Part shown: positions 16,672-25,583 of the stretch, one piece after another | Position numbering within the stretch: the first letter of the stretch is position 1 | Layout: every line of letters begins with the position of its first letter | Assembly: GCA_014874455.1 (NCBI GenBank) | Contig: JADBJL010000001.1 | Span: forward strand, 35,061 to 99,060 | DNA: 64,000 bases | Source: Thermomicrobiaceae bacterium | GTDB taxonomy: Bacteria; Chloroflexota; Chloroflexia; Thermomicrobiales; Thermomicrobiaceae | Reading direction: 5' to 3' | Made by a program: the position numbers and the translations under genes | The notes under the pieces: model-generated | Databases searched by the model: none | Told to the model about the DNA's origin: nothing | What the model saw: only the letters and a program-made list of their open reading frames with translations

Positions 16672-18057
16672 TCACGACACCTGCTCGAATAGCCCCTCGT
16701 CCCGCATTCGGCGCACGGAGCGATCGAACGCCTCGATCGTCCGGTCGATGTCCTCGGGTGTGTGAGCGACGCTCAGCAGCCCGCCACCGTGGAAGAGGTC
16801 CACGCCCTCGTTGATCATTGCCTGCTGGAGCGCGAGCCCGAGGCGGGGGCTCATGCCTGCCTTGAGCACTTCTGGAGCCACTCCTTCCGGCACGCGGATG
16901 TCTTCGCCGCGCTGGTTGGAACACGTATAGCCGAGAGCGACATGGAAGACCGAGCTCTCGCCCCAGACGAATCCAGGCACGCCCTGCTGCACCAGAACCT
17001 GGTTGAATCCCCGCCGCAGGCGTGCCGCCATGGCGTCGGCGTGCTGTTGGACGCCAGGATCAGCAACGAGCTGGAGACACGCGCAACCAGCGGCTGCTGA
17101 CAATGGATTAGCATTGAACGTACCCGGGTGACTGACCCGGCGTCGCGCGTTCCACTCGGGGTCGTCGCGGAACTCGAGGAGACTCATGATGTCGGTTCGG
17201 CCGCCGAGGGCGCCACCCGGTAGCCCACCAGCCACGATCTTGGCCATGGTCGTCAGGTCGGGTGTGACACCCACGAGGCGCTGAACCCCACCTGGTGACC
17301 AGCGGAACCCGGTGATGACTTCGTCGAAGATCAACAGCGTGTCGTGTCGCCGCGTAATCTCGCGCAGGCGCTGCAGGAAGCCCTCAGGCAGCGGGATCGA
17401 GGCCCAGGAAGCGCCGCTCGGTTCGAGGATGACCGCGGCGATATCGCCCTCGGCCAGGCGGCGGTCGACGAACTCGAGGTCGTTGACCGGCGCCACGACG
17501 ACGGTATCGAAGACCGCCTTCGGGATGCCGGGCGACTCCCGCTGGTCGAACGGCAGCCTCTCCCCCGGGATCGCGTAGTCGTGCCAGCCGTGGAAGTGCC
17601 CGGCGAACTTGAGGATCTTCTCGCGTCCGGTATAGGCCCGGGCAAGCCGCATGGCCATCAGCGTGGCTTCGGTGCCGGAAGCGGTGAACTTCACTCGCTC
17701 GCAAGAGGGTTTGAGTTCCCGAATGCGCTCGGCCCATTCGAGCTCGAGGTCATGGCCCGCCCCGTAGTGCGTTCCGCGACGAACCTGAGCCGCAACCGCC
17801 TCGATGACCTGTGGGTGAGCGTGACCCAGGAGCAGCGCGCCATGCCCCATCGTGTAGTCGATCAACTCATGGCCGTCGAGATCCCACTTCTTCGATCCGG
17901 CGGCTCGCTCGATATAGATGGGAAACGGCTTGAGATAGCGTACATCGTGGGTAACACCGCTCGGAAAGTCCTTCAGGGCGCGCTCGTAGCGAGCGCGCGA
18001 CGCCGGATGCTTCTCGATATATTCCTGCTCGATCGTCATCGTATGCTGCCGGGCCAT
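16672..18057 (-). CDS. Class III aminotransferase of glutamate-1-semialdehyde aminomutase type
   Basis: 461 residues, PLP-dependent fold type I. Signature blocks: ASGTEATLMAMRLARAYTGR at ~127-146, FDEVITGFR with the PLP-binding D245, and the Schiff-base lysine K273 in TMAKIVAGGLPGG. Closest in style to HemL-like proteins that are not haem enzymes; the partners nearby (a D-cysteine desulfhydrase-type enzyme and an MmgE/PrpD protein) suggest amino-acid or amine catabolism. It would swap an amino group within or between small molecules; the substrate is unknown. The ATG has AAGGAGGG seven bases upstream and a promoter lies ~50 bases further. Confidence 0.85.
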   Translation of the reverse strand: MARQHTMTIEQEYIEKHPASRARYERALKDFPSGVTHDVRYLKPFPIYIERAAGSKKWDLDGHELIDYTMGHGALLLGHAHPQVIEAVAAQVRRGTHYGAGHDLELEWAERIRELKPSCERVKFTASGTEATLMAMRLARAYTGREKILKFAGHFHGWHDYAIPGERLPFDQRESPGIPKAVFDTVVVAPVNDLEFVDRRLAEGDIAAVILEPSGASWASIPLPEGFLQRLREITRRHDTLLIFDEVITGFRWSPGGVQRLVGVTPDLTTMAKIVAGGLPGGALGGRTDIMSLLEFRDDPEWNARRRVSHPGTFNANPLSAAAGCACLQLVADPGVQQHADAMAARLRRGFNQVLVQQGVPGFVWGESSVFHVALGYTCSNQRGEDIRVPEGVAPEVLKAGMSPRLGLALQQAMINEGVDLFHGGGLLSVAHTPEDIDRTIEAFDRSVRRMRDEGLFEQVS

Positions 18058-18106
18058 TACGCGTCCCTCCTTGCACTCGCAACGATCGGCCTGCCGGCCG
18101 GTGCGC

Positions 18107-18136
18107 ATTATCTGTTATCTAAGCTCCGCCTGTCCA
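18107..18136 (-). promoter_or_regulatory. Promoter of the class III aminotransferase gene
   Basis: Minus strand: TGGACA (18131-18136), 18-base spacer, GATAAT (18107-18112). Each hexamer differs from consensus at one position. It lies back to back with the promoter of the divergent PLP enzyme gene, so both may share a regulator bound in between. Confidence 0.65.
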
Positions 18137-18215
18137 GCCGCGACGATGACTCCTGCTCATCTGGAAGCCCGTGTGCCTGCGGGTGGCAGAGAGGGAGTGA
18201 GCGCAACAGGACAGG

Positions 18216-18244
18216 TTGACAGCGGCTCCGGCGGGTGCTACCAC
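18216..18244 (+). promoter_or_regulatory. Promoter of the D-cysteine desulfhydrase-type gene
   Basis: A perfect TTGACA (18216-18221) with a 17-base spacer to TACCAC (18239-18244). The -10 box is weak, so an activator may be needed. Predicted start about 35 bases before the ATG. Confidence 0.5.
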
Positions 18245-18285
18245 AGGGCGACGCTGTACGGCTCGGACCGAGGAGAGGGATAACC

Positions 18286-19287
18286 ATGCGTTTGCCCTCA
18301 CTACCCCGCTGGCCGCTGGCCCACCTGCCGACGCCCTTGGAGGACGCACGCAACCTGAGCGCGGCGCTCGACGGCCCGCGCATCCTCATCAAGCGCGACG
18401 ACCTGACCGGTCTGGCACTCGGCGGAAACAAGACGCGCAAGCTCGAGTACCTGATCGCCGATGCGTGGGAACAGGGCGCGACGGTTGTCATTACCACTGG
18501 GGCTGCCCAGTCCAACCACTGTCGCCAGACGGCCGCGGCTGCGCGCATTGCAGGCATGCGCTGCATCCTGGTGTTGAGCAGCGCCGATCACGAGCCACCG
18601 GTGCAGGGCAACCTCCTGCTCGACTACCTGCTCGGCGCCGAGGTGCACTTCGTCCGTGACCGCAGCGAGCGCATGCCGGCTATGGAGCGGATCGCCGAGG
18701 AACTGCGCCGGCAGGGCGAGCGACCGTATATCATCCCCACCGGCGGCTCAACCCCGCTCGGAGCATCCGCTTACGTAGCCGCCGCCTTCGAGCTGACCCA
18801 GCAGCTCATCGCCAACGGCTGGGGGGTCTCTCGGGTCTACGTCACCAGCAGCACCTCGGGCGGCACGCACGCCGGCCTGGCGCTCGGCGCGCGGTTGTGC
18901 GGGAACCCGTTTCAGGTCGTCGGCATCGGGATCGAAGCAGACGCTGGAGCCATTAGAGACGTGGTGCTTCCGCTGGCTAACGCCACTGCGGAGTTCCTCG
19001 ATGTCGACGTCCGGCTGGAGCCGGATGACCTCAACATCGACGACCGGTATGTCGGCCCTGGCTACGGCGTGCCGACAGCAGAGTGTCTCGAAGCGATCCG
19101 CCTCGCCGCTCAGACCGAAGGGCTGCTGCTCGACCCGGTGTACACCGGCAAGACGCTCGCCGGCCTGATCGACCATATCCGACGGGGAGAGATCGGGCAC
19201 GACGAGACGGTAGTGTTTATCCACACCGGCGGCGCTCCGGCACTCTTCGCTCAGGCAGAAACGATCGCGGCCTCGGTGAGGCCGTGA
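18286..19287 (+). CDS. PLP-dependent D-cysteine desulfhydrase / ACC deaminase-family enzyme
   Basis: 333 residues, fold type II PLP enzyme. The lysine that binds PLP is K49 in ALGGNKTRKLEYL, followed by TTGAAQSNHCRQTAAAA and the glycine-rich IIPTGGSTPLGASAY loop. D-cysteine desulfhydrase breaks D-cysteine to pyruvate, sulfide and ammonia; ACC deaminase opens the cyclopropane ring of ACC. The two share this fold and cannot be separated by eye. The ATG has GAGGAGAGGG upstream. Divergent from a class III aminotransferase gene and convergent with mmgE/prpD. Confidence 0.85.
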   Translation: MRLPSLPRWPLAHLPTPLEDARNLSAALDGPRILIKRDDLTGLALGGNKTRKLEYLIADAWEQGATVVITTGAAQSNHCRQTAAAARIAGMRCILVLSSADHEPPVQGNLLLDYLLGAEVHFVRDRSERMPAMERIAEELRRQGERPYIIPTGGSTPLGASAYVAAAFELTQQLIANGWGVSRVYVTSSTSGGTHAGLALGARLCGNPFQVVGIGIEADAGAIRDVVLPLANATAEFLDVDVRLEPDDLNIDDRYVGPGYGVPTAECLEAIRLAAQTEGLLLDPVYTGKTLAGLIDHIRRGEIGHDETVVFIHTGGAPALFAQAETIAASVRP

Positions 19288-19328
19288 GGTCTGTCGACGA
19301 AGCCCGCTCGTCTGGTTGCCGCCATGGA

Positions 19329-20690
19329 TCACCGCTGCGACGACCGGGGCACGCACGCCCGCACCAGCTCGGATATCGAGCCCCCGGCACCGAGTCGGCT
19401 CACAGCAGCGTCGAGCCGCTCCACGCCCTCTGAGCCTAGCACTGGAACCAGCATCGCGTGGAACTTCTCCCGGAGCTCGTCGTCGCTCATCGGATTGCCC
19501 ACCATGCCGCGCGGCACGGTGACGGTCTCCTCCATCACCTCACGCCCGGAGAGCGTGACCCGGACGCGTGCTGGCCACAGGCGCGGGTAGACGGCGGTGA
19601 ACTCCGGCACTGCCCGCGCCGTGACCCGAGAGCGCAGCTTGACCACTTCGGGATCGACGAGGCGCGGAGGACGAAACTGCTCGAGGCCGGCCACGCCGTC
19701 AAGCAGCGCGATGGCTACAGCGTGCTGCAGACTGAACTTCGCGGCGGTCTCCGTCCGCGGCATCGGGTTATCAGTGATCTCGAGAGCGACCTGGTACGTT
19801 TCGACTTCGACCTGCTCGATAGCGCGCCCGGCGAGCCTCTGGCGCAGGGAAAGTGCGGCGTCGACAGCCGTGTGGGTATGGCCACAGCACGCGTGCCGCT
19901 TGTAGCCGTTTTCCAGGATCTTGAAGTACTTTCCCAGGCCATCGGTAACCCGCGACACATCGACTGCGTCGGCCGTAGCGGCAAAGAAGCCGCGTCGGCC
20001 TTCCAGAATCGCGTGAGCGCCTGTCAGCCCTGCCCTCGCCAGCTCCGCAGCCAGCAGACCGTCGTGGGCCGCTTTACCCGCGTGCAACGGCTTCGACATC
20101 GCTCCCTCGTCGAGGAACTGCCACAACCCGCCGGCCATCGTACCGGCGCTCCCTAGCGCATCAGCAAGCTCGTGGTAGGAGAGGCCGAGCACCGCTCCGG
20201 CTGCGGCAGCCGCCCCGAAGACACCACAGGTCGCGGTCGGGTGCCAGAAACGATAGTGCGAGGGGTTGACCGCTTCCGCGAGCCGGATCCCGACCTCGTA
20301 TCCCGCGACGACCGCCCGCAAGAACGCCTCCCCGCTCGCACCAGCTCGCTCCGCGGCCGCCAGCGCGGCAGGGAGGATCGGTGCCGCGGGGTGAAACGTC
20401 GAAGCCTGGTGGAGATCGTCCAGCTCGAGGACGTGCGAGGCGGCGCCGTTGGCGAAGGCCGCGCCTAAAGCCGAGAGCCGCTCTCCGCTCGCCAGCACTG
20501 TCGCCTCGTGTCCGGGCATCGTGCGGCGGGCCACCTCGAGGACGGCTTGCGCCGGGAGAGCTTCACCACCCCGGATGGTCGAGGCGAGCCAGTCGAGCAC
20601 CGCTCGCTTCGCTTCGCGTTCTACCTCCTCCGGGAGCGGTCGAGTTGCCATGGACACGACGAACTCGGCGAGCTGTTCCGTCAGTGTCAC
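19329..20690 (-). CDS. MmgE/PrpD-family dehydratase-like protein
   Basis: 453 residues, the usual size of the MmgE/PrpD family, which includes 2-methylcitrate dehydratase and cis-aconitate decarboxylase. Family blocks: HVLELDDLHQASTFHPAAPILPA at ~84-106 with the conserved D and H residues, GSAGTMAGGLWQFLDEGAMSKPLHAGKAA, and KRHACCGHTHTAVDAA. Without prpB, prpC or other methylcitrate genes next to it, the substrate is open; these proteins often act on other hydroxy-acids or isomerise small carboxylates. The start is GTG with GGGAG about eight bases upstream. Confidence 0.88.
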   Translation of the reverse strand: MTLTEQLAEFVVSMATRPLPEEVEREAKRAVLDWLASTIRGGEALPAQAVLEVARRTMPGHEATVLASGERLSALGAAFANGAASHVLELDDLHQASTFHPAAPILPAALAAAERAGASGEAFLRAVVAGYEVGIRLAEAVNPSHYRFWHPTATCGVFGAAAAAGAVLGLSYHELADALGSAGTMAGGLWQFLDEGAMSKPLHAGKAAHDGLLAAELARAGLTGAHAILEGRRGFFAATADAVDVSRVTDGLGKYFKILENGYKRHACCGHTHTAVDAALSLRQRLAGRAIEQVEVETYQVALEITDNPMPRTETAAKFSLQHAVAIALLDGVAGLEQFRPPRLVDPEVVKLRSRVTARAVPEFTAVYPRLWPARVRVTLSGREVMEETVTVPRGMVGNPMSDDELREKFHAMLVPVLGSEGVERLDAAVSRLGAGGSISELVRACVPRSSQR

Positions 20691-20804
20691 TGCTCCCGAA
20701 CCCCCCGGTGATGACAGAGCCAGCGGCTGCGACGTCCCGCCGCACAGGCCAGTAGGTTACGAGCGTGGATAATACGTAGTGAGGCAATAGCAGCGGCGCG
20801 CGAC

Positions 20805-21086
20805 TTACGATGTCCAGACGCCGGCCGCGTACCGCGCCGTAACCGCGCCACAAACCGAGCAGCGGGCCTCGATCCCCTGCGTCGTCCGTCTCAGCCGTAC
20901 CCGGCTCGTATCAGGGTGATCTTCACCACACTGGGAACAGACGACCGGCTCCCAGGCAGCGCGGGCGTCGTCAATGCTCTCGTGTCGCGGGCGACCCCTC
21001 CGAGCGCGAACGGGCTCGTGCTCCTCTTCTTCATACTCCTCTTCTTCGAACACGACGTCGAGCCTGTATCCACGCTGACGCTTCAT
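20805..21086 (-). CDS. Small zinc-ribbon protein with acidic N-terminus
   Basis: 93 residues. A run of glutamates (FEEEEYEEEEHEP) near residues 13-25 is followed by a basic patch and then two CxxC pairs, CSQCGEDH and CSVCGAV, about 26 residues apart. This is a treble-clef/zinc-ribbon pattern typical of nucleic-acid or protein-binding adaptors. No transmembrane segment. A very good promoter lies ~115 bases upstream, which supports it being a real gene. Family and function unknown. Confidence 0.6.
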   Translation of the reverse strand: MKRQRGYRLDVVFEEEEYEEEEHEPVRARRGRPRHESIDDARAAWEPVVCSQCGEDHPDTSRVRLRRTTQGIEARCSVCGAVTARYAAGVWTS

Positions 21087-21205
21087 GCCCTCGCCTCGTC
21101 CTCCGTGTCAGCACACCTCGACCGGTCACCCTGTAGGGCGATGCCTGGCAGGTCTACTGCAGGTTGCTCTGCTTCGTGCTCCGTTCGCCAGTTCCTGATG
21201 CTTGG

Positions 21206-21234
21206 TGTATAGCATCCTTAGAACGGTCGGTCAA
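21206..21234 (-). promoter_or_regulatory. Promoter of the small zinc-ribbon gene
   Basis: Minus strand: TTGACC (21229-21234), exactly 17 bases, TATACA (21206-21211). Five of six matches in each box. It predicts a ~113-base leader before the zinc-ribbon ATG. Confidence 0.75.
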
Positions 21235-21503
21235 GATGTCCGATCGAAATGCCTGGCACGAAGCCTCGGACGGACTGTCGCAGCCCCGCTCACCCCGGAG
21301 CTGCTGACCGACGTCGGCCTCCTCGCCACCGAGCTTGCCGCGCCGCCCGTATCCTGCAGGCCGCCGCCATCGTTCCTCCCCCTGGCCGGACGCGCTGGGG
21401 CTCACTTCCCCTCTGCCACGCGATGCTGAAGAGGGGAAAGGTGGTGAGGGCGGGAAAAACGGTCGGCGCCTCGGCCACGCGGCAGGTGGTCAGCGTGGAA
21501 ACG

Positions 21504-21509
21504 TACAAT
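21504..21509 (+). promoter_or_regulatory. -10 element placing the transcript start on the ATG (possible leaderless gene)
   Basis: TACAAT ends six bases before the ATG of the HEAT-like gene, so transcription would begin at or next to the A of the start codon. No SD sequence precedes that ATG. No good -35 box is seen. Confidence 0.5.
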
Positions 21510-21515
21510 TCGGGT

Positions 21516-22652
21516 ATGAATGACGACACGATCCACCTGCTCGCCCAGCGCATCCAGGCCGGTGACCCGCTCGATCGGGATGAAATCACCGCGATCTCCG
21601 GCTGGCAAGCTGAGGCCAGACGACGATTCATCGACATCTTGCTTCTGTGGCCCGCGGGCCGCCGCTGGCTCCGCGCCCGGTTGCTCAGTGTCCTGCCCGC
21701 CCCGGAGCGTGCTGCCCTCGCCGAACGGCTACTCGACTGGCCCGAGGACTTCGACCCGCTCCACCGCGACGTGTCGATCCGCGACCTGGTGTGGGCTCTG
21801 CCGGAGGAGACATTCGACCGTGCGCTCGTCTGGCTCGCGGGCACCAATGCTGCCGGGGCAGTCTGGGAAAGGGTCGCTCGCACCAGCCGTGCGGCGCTCC
21901 GCGATGCTGCTCTGCACGTGCTCCGCCACGGGACAGCTCTCGCTCGCGAGACGATGATCTACCTGCTCCTCCTCGATCCCGAGCATCCTGACCCGCTTTC
22001 GACCGAGGATCGCACCATGCTGCTCGCCGAGATGCTCGTCGATCCCGACCCGGAAGTGCGCGGCCACGCAGCCGAACTGGCTGCAGAGTCGGATCCTGAG
22101 CTGCTCCTGGCGGAGCTCGACACCTTCCTCTACGACGAGAGCGAGCGGGTACGTGCCGCCGCCTGGGCAACCGCTTTCGCCGCCGATCACGGAGCCGCCG
22201 CCGAACGTGCGGCAACTCTTGTCGCCGATGAGGGTGCTCCCCTTCCCGTGCGGCGGAGCGCGCTCTGCGCCCTCGGTGAGCGTCTCTCGACCGAACAGAT
22301 CGCGCCGCTCCTCGCGCTCCTGGTCACGAACCCCGAGCGCACGCTGGCCGAGGACGCCGCCGAGCTGCTGTGGCGCCGACACCGCCACCCGCTACCAGCC
22401 CAGGCCGCAGTCCAGAGTCCGCATCCGGGGGTGCGTGAGATCGGCGAGCGGTTGCTCCACCCCGCGCGCGGCTCACCGGCCGCTGGTGGTGACCGCCCCG
22501 GTGCGCCCACGTCCGCGTTCTACCGCCACCTGCTGGGGGTTGGGCAAAAGCCGAATGGGAGCAAAGATCAGCAGCGCGACCGCCCCCACGAGGATGACCG
22601 CAACCGCAATGAGTATAACTCCGGAGGGCTCGACGCTCAGCCCCTGGTATGA
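21516..22652 (+). CDS. HEAT-like helical repeat protein
   Basis: 378 residues, nearly all alpha-helical and rich in Leu/Ala/Glu/Arg. Helix-pair repeats resemble HEAT or PBS-lyase repeats, best seen in the middle: DPDPEVRGHAAELAAESDPE, YDESERVRAAAWATAFAADH, and EGAPLPVRRSALCALGERLS, each with the D/P-x-V-R-x-x-A core. Such proteins are scaffolds. The last ~50 residues are polar and probably disordered. The ATG was chosen because the sequence becomes protein-like there and because a -10 element sits at leaderless distance. Its 3' end overlaps the convergent aldolase gene by 16 bases. Confidence 0.65.
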   Translation: MNDDTIHLLAQRIQAGDPLDRDEITAISGWQAEARRRFIDILLLWPAGRRWLRARLLSVLPAPERAALAERLLDWPEDFDPLHRDVSIRDLVWALPEETFDRALVWLAGTNAAGAVWERVARTSRAALRDAALHVLRHGTALARETMIYLLLLDPEHPDPLSTEDRTMLLAEMLVDPDPEVRGHAAELAAESDPELLLAELDTFLYDESERVRAAAWATAFAADHGAAAERAATLVADEGAPLPVRRSALCALGERLSTEQIAPLLALLVTNPERTLAEDAAELLWRRHRHPLPAQAAVQSPHPGVREIGERLLHPARGSPAAGGDRPGAPTSAFYRHLLGVGQKPNGSKDQQRDRPHEDDRNRNEYNSGGLDAQPLV

Positions 22653-23281
22653 TAGACGCTCCGTCGCAGCTCCGCCACCGCCTGCTGGCCTATCCCGTGC
22701 AGCGGTAGACCAGCGGCGCGCGCTGTGACCACCATCCGGCACAAGAACTCGAGCGTTTCCATCCGGCGAAAGGCCGTCAAGGACGAGTCGCCGACCGTCA
22801 CTGCCCCGTGGTTAGTCATGATCGCGACGTACCGGTCATCCCCGAGTGCCTCGGCCACCGCTCGCGCCAGGTCGTCGGTGCCGGGTCTGATGTATGGCAC
22901 GCGGGCGATCTGACCGAGGTACAGCGCTGCCTCCGGCACGAGATCGGTGGGCAGCTCCAGATCGCTACACGCGATCAGCGTGGTGTAGAGCGGTGACAGG
23001 TGGATGACGCAGTGCACGTCAGGTCGGCGCTGGTAGATGCGCCGGTGAAGCTGAACTTCGCTCGAGGCTTGCGGCGGCTGGCCGGCTTCACCGAGAAGCG
23101 GGCACAACACCAGGTTTTGCGCCTCCAGTTGGTCGAGCCTCGTACCACGTTCGGTGATCAGAAAGTCTGCTTCGCTGTAGCGCGCGCTGAGGTTGCCGCC
23201 GGTGCCCCACAGCAGGCCGCGGTATCCTGCCAGACGGTCCAACGCGATCAAGTCTTCACCGGGTGCCGGATCGTTCGGCAT
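22637..23281 (-). CDS. Class II aldolase/adducin-family protein with an altered zinc site
   Basis: 214 residues, like L-fuculose-phosphate aldolases and their relatives, which cleave or epimerise sugar phosphates with zinc. Visible: [13 protein letters not shown] (substrate phosphate loop) at ~23-35, the catalytic-type glutamate E75 in [10 protein letters not shown]94 in CVIHLSP and H158 in [10 protein letters not shown]. Active enzymes carry a His-x-His pair where this one reads H94-L-S96, so one zinc ligand is missing. It starts 72 bases after sucD; a GTG overlapping the sucD stop codon would add ~25 residues and couple the two. Role unknown. Confidence 0.75.
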   Translation of the reverse strand: MPNDPAPGEDLIALDRLAGYRGLLWGTGGNLSARYSEADFLITERGTRLDQLEAQNLVLCPLLGEAGQPPQASSEVQLHRRIYQRRPDVHCVIHLSPLYTTLIACSDLELPTDLVPEAALYLGQIARVPYIRPGTDDLARAVAEALGDDRYVAIMTNHGAVTVGDSSLTAFRRMETLEFLCRMVVTARAAGLPLHGIGQQAVAELRRSVYHTRG

Positions 23282-23352
23282 GGTTCGGTTACCCCATCCG
23301 CTCGTCGGCCGCACCTCGCGATCCACGCTGCGTGTCGCTGGCTGCCGCGAAC

Positions 23353-24222
23353 TCACCCGAGAACGTTGCGAATCAGCTCTGCCACCTGTGCCGGCCGCTC
23401 GGCCACCGGGACGCCCGCTGCCTCCAGTGCCGCGATCTTTTCGGCCGCTGTACCCTGGCCACCTGAGATGATGGCGCCAGCGTGGCCCATCCGCTTCCCC
23501 GGGGGAGCGGTACGGCCGGCGATAAACCCGACGACCGGCTTGGTGACATGCTCCTTGATGTACGCGGCCGCAGCCTCCTCGTCGGTGCCGCCGATCTCCC
23601 CGATCAGCACGATCGCCTTGGTTTCGGGATCGGCCTGGAACATCTCGAGGACGTCGATGAACGACGTCCCGATGATTGGATCCCCACCGATGCCGACGGC
23701 GGTCGACTGCCCGATGCCCGCCCGCGTTAACGCCCACACGACTTCGTACGTCAGCGTGCCGCTTCGCGAAACGATCCCGACCGGGCCAGGGTGATGGATG
23801 TAGCCGGGCATAATGCCGACCTTCGCCTGCCCAGGCGTGATCAGCCCGGGGCAGTTGGGGCCGATGAGCCGGCAGCCACGTGACCGTACGTGTTCGTACA
23901 CCTTCACCATCTCTAGCGTCGGGATGCCCTCGGTGATACAGACCACCAGTGGGATCCCAGCGTCGACTGCCTCGTAGATCGCGTCGGGCGCATACGGCGC
24001 AGGCACGTAGATGATCGACGCATTGGGCGAGGTCGCCTCGACCGCGGCGGCCACTGTATTGAAGACAGGTACGCCGTGCACGTCCCTGCCACCGGCACCC
24101 GGCGTCACACCGGCCACCACCTTGGTGCCGTACTCGAGCATCTGCGCAGTATGGAATGAGCCTTCGCGCCCCGTAATCCCCTGCACCAGCAGTCGTGTCT
24201 CCAGGCCGACCAGTACGCTCAT
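23353..24222 (-). CDS. sucD: Succinyl-CoA synthetase alpha subunit
   Basis: 289 residues, standard length. The CoA-binding Rossmann domain opens with [18 protein letters not shown], and the phosphorylated histidine is H247 in [13 protein letters not shown]. With SucC it makes ATP or GTP from succinyl-CoA in the citric acid cycle. Its ATG overlaps the sucC stop codon (ATGA), so the two are translationally coupled and made in equal amounts. Confidence 0.97.
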   Translation of the reverse strand: MSVLVGLETRLLVQGITGREGSFHTAQMLEYGTKVVAGVTPGAGGRDVHGVPVFNTVAAAVEATSPNASIIYVPAPYAPDAIYEAVDAGIPLVVCITEGIPTLEMVKVYEHVRSRGCRLIGPNCPGLITPGQAKVGIMPGYIHHPGPVGIVSRSGTLTYEVVWALTRAGIGQSTAVGIGGDPIIGTSFIDVLEMFQADPETKAIVLIGEIGGTDEEAAAAYIKEHVTKPVVGFIAGRTAPPGKRMGHAGAIISGGQGTAAEKIAALEAAGVPVAERPAQVAELIRNVLG

Positions 24223-25367
24223 GCCCGTGCCTCCCGGCCCTGCGCAGCCGCGACCGCCCGTTGCGCTGCCTCTTCCATGGTGTCCACGACGGTCAACCCC
24301 GCCTCGGCCAGCATCCGCCGCCCTTCCTCTTGCCTCGTGCCCACCAGCCGGATAACGACGGGCACTCGTACCTCGACAGTCTTCAGCGCCTCAAGTAACC
24401 CCTCGGCCACGACGTCGCAGCGGGTAATGCCTCCAAAGATGTTGATCAGGACGACCCGGACATTCGGGTCGGACAAGACGAGCCGGAGTGCGGTCGCCAC
24501 CTGCTGGCTACTCGCACCCCCACCGACGTCGAGGAAGTTCGCTGGGGAGCCGCCATACAGCTTGACCGCGTCCATCGTCGCCATGGAGAGGCCGGCACCA
24601 TTGACGACACAGCCGATCGTGCCGTCCAGCCGGACGAAGCTGATGCCGGCCGCACGCGCCTCGCGCTCCAAGGGGTCTTCGGCCTCCGGGTCGCGCAGCG
24701 CCTCGTGCTCCGGGTGCCGGAACAGGGCGTTATCGTCGAGCACTACCTTGGAGTCGAGCGCTAGCCACGTCCCGCCAGACGTCAACGCCAGGGGATTGAT
24801 CTCCGCGAGTGACGCGTCGACCGCCGTATACGCGGCGAAGAGCTGGCGCGCGATCGCCGCGAACGGCCGCACGAGCGCTGGCTCGAGTCCGAGGGCGAAC
24901 CCCAGCCGACGAGCTTGGTAGTCATGCAGGCCGAGCAGCGGGTCAGCATGTTCCCGGACGATCTTCTCCGGCGTTTCCCGCGCTACTTCCTCGATGTCGA
25001 TACCGCCGGCCGCGCTGGCCATCACGGTGATACGGCGCCTGGCACGGTCGAGCACGACGCCGAGATAGTATTCATGGGCGATGTCGACTGCCGGTGCGAC
25101 CAGCACCTTGTGTACTGTCGCGCCGCGGATGCTCATGCCCAGGATCTGGCGAGCAGCCTGTGCAGCCTCGCCCGGGTTCGCGGCCAGCCGGATTCCGCCG
25201 GCCTTCCCTCTCCCCCCGACGTGAACCTGCGCTTTGATCACGACCGGCACCCCGAGCTCATCTGCTGCCGCTCGCGCCTCTTCCGGGGTCGCGCAGACCT
25301 TTCCCTTGTTGACCGGGATACCGAAGCGGCTGAAGATCTCAGCCGCCTGATACTCGTGGATGTTCAT
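24219..25367 (-). CDS. sucC: Succinyl-CoA synthetase beta subunit
   Basis: 382 residues, beginning [20 protein letters not shown], with the ATP-grasp domain ([17 protein letters not shown] at ~40-56) and the C-terminal ligase domain containing [15 protein letters not shown] and [11 protein letters not shown]. It binds nucleotide and forms the dimer with SucD encoded next. A TATGAT about 60 bases upstream could be its -10 box, but no matching -35 is clear. Confidence 0.97.
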   Translation of the reverse strand: MNIHEYQAAEIFSRFGIPVNKGKVCATPEEARAAADELGVPVVIKAQVHVGGRGKAGGIRLAANPGEAAQAARQILGMSIRGATVHKVLVAPAVDIAHEYYLGVVLDRARRRITVMASAAGGIDIEEVARETPEKIVREHADPLLGLHDYQARRLGFALGLEPALVRPFAAIARQLFAAYTAVDASLAEINPLALTSGGTWLALDSKVVLDDNALFRHPEHEALRDPEAEDPLEREARAAGISFVRLDGTIGCVVNGAGLSMATMDAVKLYGGSPANFLDVGGGASSQQVATALRLVLSDPNVRVVLINIFGGITRCDVVAEGLLEALKTVEVRVPVVIRLVGTRQEEGRRMLAEAGLTVVDTMEEAAQRAVAAAQGREARA

Positions 25368-25583
25368 CCGGCGTCCCTATCGCTCGACCACAGCAACCGA
25401 ACGCTGCGCCCGATCATAGCATAGCCGTCACGGCGCCCTTGCCGGCACGTCGGACAACCGATCCGGGCCGCACTCACTACGATCCGTACGCTCGCTCGCC
25501 AGTGCTGAGCGACTCCACAGGGGTTTCGAGCACAGCTCCGGACGCCGGGCCGGTGTCACGCCGGCCGTCCTGGCGATCGGCCG

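Larger units (their letters stand above)
21087..21515. other. Intergenic region between divergent zinc-ribbon and HEAT-like genes
   Basis: 429 bases without a convincing gene. It holds the minus-strand promoter at 21206-21234 and a -10-like element next to the plus-strand ATG. The frames that cross it lack ribosome binding sites. The rest shows no hairpin or repeat that I can support. Confidence 0.4.

Noticed and set aside
25520..25583. A GC-rich hairpin after hutU (GGCCGG...CCGGCC) as a terminator.
   Set aside because: No T-tract follows on the minus strand and hairpins of this strength are expected by chance at this GC content.
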